Of a stretch of DNA of 64,000 bases, positions 55,001 to 64,000 are shown piece by piece (the stretch's first letter is position 1; each line of letters begins with the position of its first letter). The stretch lies in NCBI GenBank assembly GCA_958299035.1, contig CATQJL010000223.1, positions 4,892,359 to 4,956,358 of the forward strand. Reading direction: 5' to 3'. Source of the DNA: Cylicocyclus nassatus (Eukaryota; Nematoda; Chromadorea; Rhabditida; Strongylidae). Below the pieces are notes generated by a model that worked only from the letters and a program-made list of their open reading frames with translations, was not told where the DNA came from and did not search any database. Position numbers and translations under genes: made by a program.

Positions 55001-58000
55001 GTACAGCCTGGGGCGCCCTGGAAAACCTGAATTATGATGATTTATCCCGGAAAACTTGGTGACTCGGAAACTAAAAACAACTGGTAGAAAGGGGAGAAAA
55101 AGCTGCGTCTAATGACACTCGAGTTGCTTGCCGATTGTTATTCTGTGAGATCTGAGTTGACCAAATATGGAATTTGATAGCACTGAAAAAGTGGTTCTAC
55201 AAACTCCAAGAAGCAAACTGAGGAAAAGAAAAAAATTGTTTTGTGTCCTATAGGGTTTGCTCTATTTATCTGTTACTTGTGCATCTTCGGGGAATCAGTA
55301 CAAAAATATAGAAAAATAGCCGAACTTGACCATGACAAAAAGCATATGTCGCAGGTTTTAGTAATTTTTTGAGAGCTCATTGAATATTATGCAATGGGAT
55401 TACAATCAGTAGAAAGAGGACGAAATTCTGCATCGACTGATCCCAAGAGCTCTTGAAAGTCTTGGTTCCACGAAATGTGGCGCTCATTTGAAAAAAGCGA
55501 CATTACTTTCGGAACGACCTAATACATAAACCAGAAGATCTGTGTGTGCATAGTTAACTGTATGATTTTATAGACTCCATTCTGCGGAACCAACTAACAA
55601 GGGAATGGTTGGAAGTCGAAGTGGCCAATCCGTACAAGCTGCATACCATTAGATGCAGCATAAAATGCTGACTCTAAATCTGTCTACCTTATCTGCAGAA
55701 CGCTTTTGTGGAGGAAATTATAAGCCGTTGAATACCATTATTTTGCTAAGAAATAGTGCGTGTAAAGTGCAAACTTGGCTGTACAAAGCCATTCTTGGCT
55801 CAGTGTTGGACCAAAACATGCAACTAGGTCACCTCATATGACCCATGCCTAGAGATGAGCTGAAAGAGCAATAATGTGCCCAATTTGGCAGTTTTTGTAT
55901 ACGATTTTTTCGCGTTAAAGCTGCTCATAACTTCGCCTACAAAGGCGCTCTGCAGATATGGAAGACAGATTTGAAATCAGCATCCTAAACTGCATCGAGT
56001 GGTATGCAGCTTGTATGGATTGGCCACTTCGACTTCTGACCATTCCCTTGTAAGCTGAAAATCTGACATATGATTTCCAACCCATAGATCGTAGGCCACC
56101 CCTTTTGCGCCAATCAGCCGGATCTTCTGTCAACTATTAATATTCAACATTTTATAAAAGTTGCATTATTATTGAGCGCTCGTAAACAAGTTTCCCACTT
56201 TATGTAAACCTTGACGGTAGAACCCATGTCCATTTGGCGGCGAGGAGGATGCGGGAACTCGTTTCGTTATGTAGCAGATGGCCTACTTCAATGCACGAGC
56301 CTCTCTCTCCTTATTATGACCTCCCCTGCATAGGTTCCAGCGCGAACGGTAGAGTTAGGGTGAGCGAAGTCATGTCCGGCGGTCACGTGCAGAGGATATG
56401 GGGAAGGATTTCCAGCCGTGAATGAATCATTTGCGCTGCCGCTTGGACAGTGTATTAATTATTATGGTCCCCTCATCAGCGTCCAAACGAGAAACCCAAG
56501 AAATTTGCCTAGACACTGCCTTCAATGATGAAGAGTCGTTGCGTGCAAATCGCGTGAGGCGCGCCTATGTCTCAAGGCATACCTCACGCGATTTCAGTCG
56601 CTGCGCGATTCATCACACAACTACTCTTCGCCATAGGGAGTAGAAGCGCTTTGCTGGGTCAAAGCTTGTTGCGTTTGTGATAGTAGCAAGCTACGCGCCT
56701 ACGCATATAAGAACTGCGCACGGTGGATCCTAAAGATCTGGCAAAATGCCAAGCCACGCAAATTCAATGATTTGATGGAATCGCTGGAGCCTGCCTGCCT
56801 TGGGCCTAAGGAAAGTCTTTTCATCGCAATCTTTGCGTAAGGTGTGATAGACGGAAATGTGCTCTTGCAACTGCACCCCTGCTGTAGGACTTCCTAAGTA
56901 CTTCTGCGGGCTCCATGTCAGGAGTCACGCCGCGCGCCGCGCCGCTTCGCCGCGAACGTCGCGTCTAAATTTTGTACCCCGCAAAACTGCCCGGTGCCAA
57001 AGTGGCACGGCGCCAGTCTAGGGGGGTGGGGGGTGGGGGCAGATACATGGCTCGTGTCATAAGTAAGACTGCGCCAGGAGTGCTGGCTTCTGTTTTGCTG
57101 ACAACGCTTGCGGCATCGCTTCGCGAAAAATTCGCGCCGACCGTGACTCCTGACCGTTCCCCCTTCTGCGCGCAAAGCAACTGCGGTCGCACCTACAATT
57201 TGATCCGAGGATATATCTTAGTTTGGAAGTTTCTGTATCTCCGAAACTAAGCTAGTAATAAACTGTTTTCGCTTGACTACCCACTAGTAGCTCGAGATTC
57301 TCATAATAATTCAGGATCCTCTTCCATGTTTACATTTGTTGCTTTTTGCGTCTTTACAACCGCATACTACTATGGGGCACTTGACTTTGGAAAAATGTAA
57401 GTAGGATGTTGCATTATTTGAGGCTTGTAGAACTCAAACTCAACGGCAGACTTATTGGGATCGGAGCAGCGATATGTCCACTTCTGGCAATAACTTCAAC
57501 ATTCGGCTTCGTTGCATTAGTGGGCACAAGAATCAATTCTTTTTTATTTGTTATGCCGTTCCTGATCTTCGGTGTTGGTATGTAGATCTCATTCAGAATT
57601 AAAAACGAAAGTTTGTTATTGAAGGGATAGATGCAGCTTTTCTCATGGTGAGCTCATGGCAGAAACTCACGAAGAGAAGGTATACAAGTTCACAAAGACT
57701 AGGTGAACGAGAGATCTAGAAGTTTCGCTTTTCCTACCTTACGAAAAAATTCCACTAATGTTCTTGCAGCTTTGACCTACGAAAAAGCCGCTCCTAGCGT
57801 CGCTGTCACCTCCGTTACAAATGTTGTGTCCTTTGCAGTTGGAGCTATCACACCCACACCTGGTCCTTTAGATCGAAATTAGAATTTGTTGTTCAATTCT
57901 ATATTCAGACATCCGAATTTTTTGCTTCGGAACATCTGTAGCAATGGGTTTGACATTTGTGTATCAACTAATCTTACTCGGGCCTATGCTATCTTTAGCT

Positions 58001-61000
58001 GATCCATGTGAGCAACAGCGATATACGAGAGAATTAACGAATCAAAGAAATTGTGAGAAGGTGAGAAATGGCCGTTGGTTCATAACTGCTTGTAGATCAC
58101 TTTCTGAGGGCCGCATGCATTAGCATCTCCGCTAAAGAGGGAAACGCAGTTCCAAAGAAAGCTTCATGTCTTGATGCTCCAATAATGTGGAATTGCGGTC
58201 TAACTATCCGCAAATGTCTCTACTACCCTTTATTATAAACATGTTGAGCAGGAGCGAGAATTAGGTAGAGATGGGATGCCGATAGGGGAGGTCTGACGTG
58301 GACATCTGCAACAATCGCGCGCTTCTCTCCATCAAAGCTCGTGGTAGCAGTCCGCGGGGTGGAGACTACTAGCGAGCTCTTCTCCTCTATCCGCGAGAAG
58401 TTGTACGAGCTGCATTTTGCAGTTTTTTGATCCGCTGATGATCCTCAGATCTTCAGGGGATCATACAAAAAGCTGTATAGTATAGGTATATGTATAGGTT
58501 GTATAGGTTCTCGTTCCTCAAATGTTTGTTATAAAAAGGTAGCAGAAATAATTGCGGATGACTATATTGCGTAAAGTTCAGAAGACTGGAACTTCAGGGT
58601 CTAAGCTTTCTTCTGAGCTGCGTCCCCTTAGCAAGGGACATACCTCACGCGATTTCCGCCGCCACGCGATCTGGCAATTTGCCAGATGTCTTCAAAATCA
58701 ATACTGGTAGACCCTAAAAGCACAGCATGTATAACTTTCGTAGGTTGATAAAATGCCCCACCTTCCGTACATTCAGAAACCCCTACGATGAGTTATGAAC
58801 ATTTGGAGTATTGCCAAATTGCGTGGCGACTGAAATCGCGTGAAGTATGCCCAAGGCCTTATGCGGCGAAAAGCCCGTACATGAACATCCCTGCGACGAG
58901 GGAAAAGACGACGGCGATGATGAACTCAGATAATCGCCGGGGGCAGGCGATCCGCAAACTCGCGCTTTTCTGCAGGCGGTCAGCAGAATTTTGGGGCATG
59001 GCCCAACCTTCAGCGAGCGGCACTTCCTTTACGGTCGCATATTCTGCCAGCGGGCAGCAATACAGCATATTCTGCAAGCGCTCGGCAAATAATTTCTTTC
59101 AACGAGCGCTGGCTAAACTTTCGTCAAGCGGTAGGACTCTTTTAACGCAGTTTCGGGCATACGCCGACTAAAGATGAGACTCTATGTGGCAGAGGTACCA
59201 CCGTTGGTTTAATTACTCAAGTTTGAGGTACTTTCTCTCAGCGGAAAGTACCTGGGAGCTGCGCGGTCCTCCACAAAGGACCGTGCGGCCCTCAAAAATT
59301 TTGCATATTCTCGCGGAAAATCTGCGAGAATGCGGCCATTGCGCCGCAGCTAATTTATAAGAAAACCGGGATTTTCTTCAAGCATTCGTCTAAAATTTCG
59401 CTAAAATTCTTTCAAATATCTGCAAGCGGACCGCAAAAAATCAGCGAACTATTTTTCCGGTGCCCGCCCGCCCATAAATCGCATGGCCGCCTGCCCCCGG
59501 CGATTATCTGAGAAGATGCCGCAGCGGCTTCCGCTCGCCGCTCCTTTATAAGGGGGTCACCGCTGCGGCAGCTCATATCATCACATTTCCTCACAAATGA
59601 ACCACACTGAAAGCCGTTTAAGCAATGGCTGGTTCGAGACTCCTAGGCAATACGCTCGGACAATGTTTTTCAACATTGTGATAGCTCAAAACTTTTTGTA
59701 AAATTCAATTGTTCTAGATCAAAACTATGTCACAAGCTCTTCTACATGCATATTCCTCGACTATGAAAAACAGGTGCATCGATGTCACAATTGTGACTAT
59801 CACTTTCTTTTATTGGGCTTTGTGCATCAGCGGTGTTGTTGAACTGAGGAGTAAACTAGATGCGACAAAAATTTTACCAAAGGATTCATTGCTGCATGAA
59901 GCGAACACACTAATGAGTGACATAGGTAAACCCAAAATTTTGATTTCTTTCCTGAAATTTGCTAGAGATAGACTTGTATAGTGTGGACGGAGGTTTTCAT
60001 TGGAACATTTTTTGTCAATTCTCCTTTTGATATCACCAATGAAGAGACAACAACTCAATTCTGGAACATGTTGCAGGAACTAGAAGAATTGCCAAGATGC
60101 AGAGGTAAGAAATCTTGAGATAGGATGCATTTTTGTGACTGCGAAATATAGCAATTTAGGCTACAAATCTTCTTACGTTTGGTTTAGAGATTTCGTTGAA
60201 TACTCTAATGGAACTAAAGAAATTTACCCTTATGGAGTGAGTAGTATCATCTCTCCACTGTCGATGACAAATATGTCCTATATACGTTAAACCGATGCTA
60301 AAGGAGTTTTGAGCCAAAGGGAGAAAGAGGAATCGGGGAAAGTCCCTTACATAAAAATAGCAAATTGCACCGTCGATTTGCGAAGAGATGTATGTTACTG
60401 AGAGCAGCTAATCCTTGATTGAACTGCCTTGGCTTCGGGAAGGTGGAGCTTTGTGAACACAATTAAGCCCGCTCGCACCCATGGCGCACCTGCTTCTCTC
60501 TCGCGCGAGTGCTCTCTGATCATTACCTAGCCTTAATCAGGTCACGAAGCCCCGCTTTCTCGAAGCCAAGCCAGTTGAATCAAATGGTACAAACTCTGGT
60601 TACAAATTGCAATTCTCATTTGCTGAGCGATTCTCTATAACAAAACAAAAGCGTTGAAAGTTAGAAATTTTTGAGGGCTCAGGGGTGATTTGCTATGAAA
60701 TAGAATGAGAGGATTGAAGTGGTGTTGAGTATACCAGACATAGAAGGAAACAAACTCTGTCATGTTTCGAGCGCTTGTGAAGGGACAATTTGGTGCTCTT
60801 CCCTATCGGAATGGTTGTGCTAATACACCAAACGCGAGGCGTACTCTTGCTCCTGATAATTTAACTGAGTAGACTCGTAAGCCATGTGGTTCCGGATTGT
60901 CCACATATTGTTAAGGATTTGCCTTGTATGTCTCTGTATCAGTCGCTTTGCCATTTTGTTCTTCTTACAGCTAGTCACACTTCCTCTTCCGTGACTGCTG

Positions 61001-63108
61001 GTGCTGGTCCTTCTATGAAACTGACTTCTGGGGTGGAGTTGACGGTGCAGCCTGTGGTGGCAGTCTTTTTGAAGTAGGTTCTCTATCCTTCAGTGATGTT
61101 CTCTGGTTTCTTAGCGTCTACCAAGTTCTTAGTCTCTGATATGGAAGAAGTGTTCCAATCACTTGTGGAGTCCGCTCTTCTTCTTGCTATCCGGTATATC
61201 TCACGTTCTCCCACGCGAGACTCTAATTGCTCGTGTAGATCTTTCATATACGCCTGTTTTGCTCTCACAGAAGTCTTCGCAGATTTGCTGGTATGACTGA
61301 GATCACCCTCCGCTTTTGTCTTATGCCATCGTCCGTACGCCACAACGTCTCTCAATTGATTTGATCCCTCTATTGCCTGGCTTTGTACTTCCCAGGGTCA
61401 TGTATGCCACTTAATGGACTCGATCCTTCAAGCTTGCCCAGAATGGCTTTGAGTTCTCTTGCAGGCTTGGTAGTATTGTTCGCAGTGTTTGCTTCGCCAC
61501 TCCACTGGTCTTCAATCTCCAATAACTGATGCGTCTTCTGGGCTTTATGGCTCTCTTGATGTGTTTATCTATCAATATTCTTATGTCGAAAAGCAGTGGT
61601 TTATGTTGAAATATGCAGCTCTCACCGTGGACGAATTTGCGGTCCTTTACGTTTCTGTCACGTTTCGTCGAATAGCCCAGAAGTCTATCTGTCTTAGTCG
61701 ATCGACACTCGTATATGTAATTTGGTGTCATTTTTCGTGATGTAGTTTGTCTTCACCAACAAGGCCAAGAGCTGAAGAAGTTCCAAAATACGCTCACCTT
61801 CTTCATTGCATGTTTCATATGCATGACATCCGTCACATTTTCCGGCTCCTTCTCGCCTTTACCGCATCTCCGCTGAGATACGCTCCTAGGAGTGTCTCAT
61901 CTAGTGGAATTCCATTTTGTCAACAAGCGCCTGCCAGAACGAGTTCTTTTCGTCATCCGTACATCCATGTAGTGCAAAAGTGGTGATTACTCGTAGGACT
62001 TACGCGCTCAACGTCAATCATATCGTTCATTAGAGTGTCCGAGGCAGCTATACCATTTTCGTTTCTGGCGTGCGTGGCCGTTTCAGAGAAGCTTACATCC
62101 ATCTTCAATGTCACTTGATTTCGCCCCGCTCCACTTCGTTTTCAGTATGGCAACATCAACTTGCCCCTTTCAAAAGATCTGTTAACTCTCGAGAACGAGA
62201 GGTGAGTGTACACTTATTAATATGTGGTTGGTGGTCAGACGGAGAGTGTGTGATGCCTTGGATTGCCTCTGGTAAACTAGCCCCTTTAGCCGTTCCCGTT
62301 CACCTTGCTGAGATGGTAACCCTCGTATACTATTCGCATTTGCTGTTCTCGAATGCGCGTCGCTTTCGAGCATAGGGAGACTCTTGGCCTTTATTCGAGT
62401 TATTTTATGAGGCATGTGTGAAGATGGCGGCGGGGGTTTCAACCAACTTCCCACATGATCTTCTTTGGAAGAGCATCCTGGCGCTGGAATTTTGAGCAGA
62501 ATTTTTGCCGCAGAAGTTAGGCTCAGGGTGGAAACGCCCCGTGATCATTGGAACAGTAATATTACGTAAAGCATCGACCATTTGATTAACTATGTTCTGG
62601 TTTACAAATAATAGTAAAGTCCTTATACAAACGTTGTATTTCGAGTAAAATTACAAAATCACGGTCAGGCTCGCATCAAACCCAAGGACCTGAAATATTT
62701 CTTGAGTAACAATCGGTACCATTTCGAGAAGTCAGTGCGATTATCTAAGAACTCGTAAGTAATTCGTTTAATCAGCCCCATAAATCATTACAGTGAAGCA
62801 AAGTAGACAGCATTCAGAAATTCGACTGTCAATAAATTCTTCTTCACTGTTGCTTATACAAATATCTCAGACTGGTCAATACGTATAGATTTGATGATCA
62901 AATGGAGAGAGATTGTCGACAGGCAAGCATTTCACATGAGAGAAACGATGTGATCGAAAAACTGGAAAGAACTCTCTATGACGTAATTCGAACTCCTAGA
63001 GCTTATCTAATGCAAAAGTTTAGATATCCTCAACTAAATGTGACAGTCTACGAACACGGTGGTATGTTTGTAGATCAAATGCTAAGCTTGAAGAAAGTAA
63101 CACTGCAA
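49020..63108 (+). CDS. Patched-related (PTR/PTCHD-like) RND-superfamily membrane protein, C-terminus beyond the window
   Basis: This is a multi-pass protein with a sterol-sensing domain. Nematode PTRs act at epithelial membranes in cuticle and trafficking roles. Exons are 49020-49165, 49267-49399, 50773-50972, 53497-53676, 54048-54128, 54177-54305, 54388-54460, 57315-57396, 57450-57577, 57625-57702, 57770-57862, 57909-58060, 59718-59925, 59982-60104, 60160-60236, 62669-62754 and 62871-63108. All junctions agree in phase and give about 735 residues. Exons 1-2 have TM1 and [19 protein letters not shown]; exon 3 has AKDGGSMHR and a CEPYCESN pair; exon 6 has [10 protein letters not shown]. Exons 8-12 carry the sterol-sensing TM2-TM6, with [10 protein letters not shown] where most family members have two acids. 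Exons 13-17 hold TM7 and the second extracellular domain, with LPKDS, then [14 protein letters not shown], then [10 protein letters not shown]8-TM12 are not in the window. The true start exon is not identified. The donor after exon 11 (GTCCTT) is unusual but required by phase. Confidence 0.9.
49479..49838. mobile_element. Palindromic GC-rich element in ptr intron 2
   Basis: Arms of about 170 bp mirror each other around 49650 (GTCACCGTGACGTCACGGTGA). They contain CCGGGGCTCTCCCAAATCTG and its mirror. A partial extra arm follows to about 49960, again with GAGCCCCGGAGCACCAAAAT. The open frames on both strands here are mirror shadows. Confidence 0.75.
51106..52707 (-). mobile_element. GGGCCCGGC-terminal element, copy 2 (reverse orientation), in ptr intron 3
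   Basis: It ends in GGGCCCGGCGGGGGTGGC at 51106 and the mirror of GGGCCCGGCAAGAGGTGGC at 52707. It matches 17179-18155 in reverse complement, with a 616-bp element inserted at 51792-52407. The same near-perfect hairpin lies at about 51165-51230. Confidence 0.75.
51792..52407. mobile_element. TA-flanked MITE nested in the GGGCCCGGC element
   Basis: It starts CCCTAATTTCCGGGGTATAA and continues GGCGCACC, with an exact mirror at the right end, and has TA at both sides. The uninterrupted relative at about 17470 shows the empty site (AAGTACTCATTTATTAG), proving insertion. Confidence 0.85.
53712..54026. mobile_element. Short member of the CTCAGATAATCGCC MITE family, without SL cargo
   Basis: CTCAGACAATCGCCGGGGCA and GGCGGGCACCGGAAAAAT at the left are mirrored at the right. 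It is 315 bp and lacks the internal SL1-like block of the 40-kb and 59-kb copies. It lies in ptr intron 4 and ends 21 bp before exon 5. Confidence 0.75.
54501..55522. mobile_element. mariner-type non-autonomous element in ptr intron 7
   Basis: Inverted ends TTAGGTCGTTCCGAAAGTAA (extending through TGTCGCTTTTTT) are flanked by TA (54499-54500 and 55523-55524). It is 1022 bp. The end sequence is mariner-like; I see no transposase reading frame. Confidence 0.8.
55598..56050. mobile_element. Tc4/Tc5-type MITE with TAA target duplication
   Basis: It starts CAAGGGAATGGTTGGAAGTC and ends in the mirror (CCATTCCCTTG), flanked by TAA (55595-55597 and 56051-56053). CAAGGGAA ends with TNA duplications are typical of the Tc4/Tc5 group. 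Arms share GTCGAAGTGGCCAATCC. Confidence 0.75.
58635..58852. mobile_element. Short MITE (GGGCATAC...CGCGATTTC family)
   Basis: GGGACATACCTCACGCGATT and CCGCCACGCGATCTGGCAAT at the left are mirrored at the right, ending GAAGTATGCCC. It is related to the outer arms at 17033-18228 and to a hairpin at about 56545-56605. It lies in ptr intron 12. Confidence 0.6.
58925..59512 (+). mobile_element. SL-carrying MITE, copy at 59 kb, in ptr intron 12
   Basis: Perfect ends CTCAGATAATCGCCGGGGGC and its mirror bound 588 bp. Inside, after the left arm, lies an SL1-like RNA block (59206-59335) and then the right arm. It is colinear with 40297-40877. Confidence 0.85.
59206..59335 (+). ncRNA. SL1-like spliced-leader RNA gene carried by a MITE
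   Basis: Bases 59206-59227 match the 22-nt SL1 leader except for T instead of C at position 12, and a GT donor follows (59228). The donor lies in a hairpin (GTACTTTC at 59228-59235 with GAAAGTAC at 59244-59251). A second strong hairpin pairs GCGCGGTCCT (59261-59270) with AGGACCGTGC (59278-59287). An AAAAATTTTGC block (59293-59303) sits in the Sm position. A third hairpin pairs ATTCTCGC (59307-59314) with GCGAGAAT (59324-59331). Leader, donor, hairpin, Sm site, hairpin is the SL RNA layout. The SL1-type first stem (leader with intron) is weakened. Whether it is transcribed is unknown. Confidence 0.65.
61083..62330 (-). pseudogene. Decayed RTE-type LINE fragment (endonuclease to linker), in ptr intron 15
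   Basis: On the minus strand, in shifting frames, I read an endonuclease start of the [11 protein letters not shown] type followed by [15 protein letters not shown]. Farther on come a [14 protein letters not shown] stretch and QHKPLLFD with a YWRLKTS end, then near 61240-61120 [17 protein letters not shown]. These match the order of RTE-clade apurinic endonuclease and the linker before RT. Stops and frameshifts are frequent, and the RT itself is absent. Confidence 0.55.
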
Positions 63109-64000
63109 GTGGGTTTCGCTTCTTGCCCACATGAACTGCGACCGATTCAAAGGCTGGGTTCATACTGATCCCAAAGTACTGGAAGAGTTGCAGAACAATT
63201 AGAATAGCCCGTTTGCGGTTTTTGCGGCGCGAAATAACAATCTTTAACAGTTTTCATAAATTTCGCTCGTTTTCACCTCATTGTTATATCTCGCTTGCTC
63301 TTGTGATTGAAAAAAGTTCAGATCGGATAGGGGTACAAGAATGAGCGCTATTTCGTTTTGCGCATCAACTGAAAACTGCCACAAATTGATATGCTTCCAC
63401 TCATGTACATTTCTTCGAATTCGAAGTTTTTTCATCGGAAGCGGAACAGTAATCAAGAAGGAAAGCGCAAACAGTAATAGTTGCGAAAAGAAAGGGGCTG
63501 AGCGCTCAAAAACCCAATATCATGAAAACACAAAGGAAAATTTGCGATTTTCGCAATCGTGATGGTTGGTAGTATCCGTCCTCTTTGAAGACAGCTGAAG
63601 ATATCGAGGTTGCAGTGACTCTCTGACATACAAAAAGAGCGTTAACAGAAAAACGAAGGAGAAGGGGCGCGCAAAGGAAGATAGATAATTTACGCACGAC
63701 ATGACATAAAAAAATTAATCTTCCAATCTCGCTTGGATTTTCTAACTCTCTACATCACAAGAAGAAGCAAGATGCGATGAGACTGTATTGGGCATAGTTT
63801 ACAGTTGAAACCGTTGAATAAAGTCAGAACGGTCATTTTGCGCCGCTCAAACTGCATGCGGGCGGCTGCAGTGCATGCAGCACAGTTCCAGCACAGTCTG
63901 AGAACTGTGCTGAAACTGTTCCGGAACTCCGAGATCAATATGAACCCAGCGTATAACTCACAGTGGGATGAGTGTTAACCGGACCAGATGTTATAAGAGA
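63109..64000 (+). other. Start of the next ptr intron; no exon recognised
   Basis: The GTGGGT donor after exon 17 (63109) opens an intron that reaches at least to the window end. A hairpin with GCATGCAGCACAGTT and a CAGAACTGTGCTG-like mirror lies at about 63870-63915. The TM8-TM12 exons of the ptr gene must lie beyond 64 kb if the gene is intact. Confidence 0.4.

Overview
This window comes from a nematode nuclear genome. It has an exact copy of the nematode SL1 spliced leader followed by a splice donor, 46-65 bp introns ending in TTTCAG-like acceptors, and three gene families typical of nematodes: a divergent nuclear hormone receptor, a serpentine receptor of class x (srx), and a patched-related (ptr) gene. 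The very heavy transposon load and the long TE-filled introns suggest a clade V parasite, such as a strongylid or hookworm relative, but that is inference. All three host genes lie on the + strand. I rebuilt their exons by eye, requiring every intron phase to agree.

Layout. 0-5 kb: MITEs, a decayed Penelope-like retroelement, and otherwise unremarkable DNA. 5.2-15.6 kb: a nuclear receptor of about 421 codons in 11 exons, with MITEs in its introns. 16-21 kb: palindromic elements. 21.2-21.8 kb and 42.9-43.9 kb: the two halves of one srx receptor (309 aa when joined), separated by about 21 kb of nested transposons. Those transposons are a 14.2-kb hAT element with an 8-bp target duplication, a complete and young BEL/Pao endogenous retrovirus inside it (10.6 kb, LTRs differing at one base), and a 4.4-kb Tc1-type foldback element with further nested elements. 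44-48.7 kb: MITEs, an SL1 RNA gene, a tandem repeat of about 160 bp, and a short ORF with a repeated peptide. 49.0-63.1 kb: 17 exons of a ptr gene whose C-terminal part runs off the window.

Two observations stand out. First, a family of palindromic mobile elements carries an SL1-like RNA gene as cargo. The copy at 59.2 kb keeps a leader one base from SL1, a GT donor, two hairpins and an Sm-like site; the copy at 40.6 kb has lost the donor. Second, the BEL/Pao provirus fuses gag, pol and an env-like region in one 2612-codon ORF. It also carries a second ORF after env that ends in a Gag-like zinc-knuckle array, sits just behind a splice acceptor, and could be reached from a consensus donor in the 5' leader.

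No search or alignment program was used. Family calls rest on motifs read directly from the translations and on splice phase agreement.
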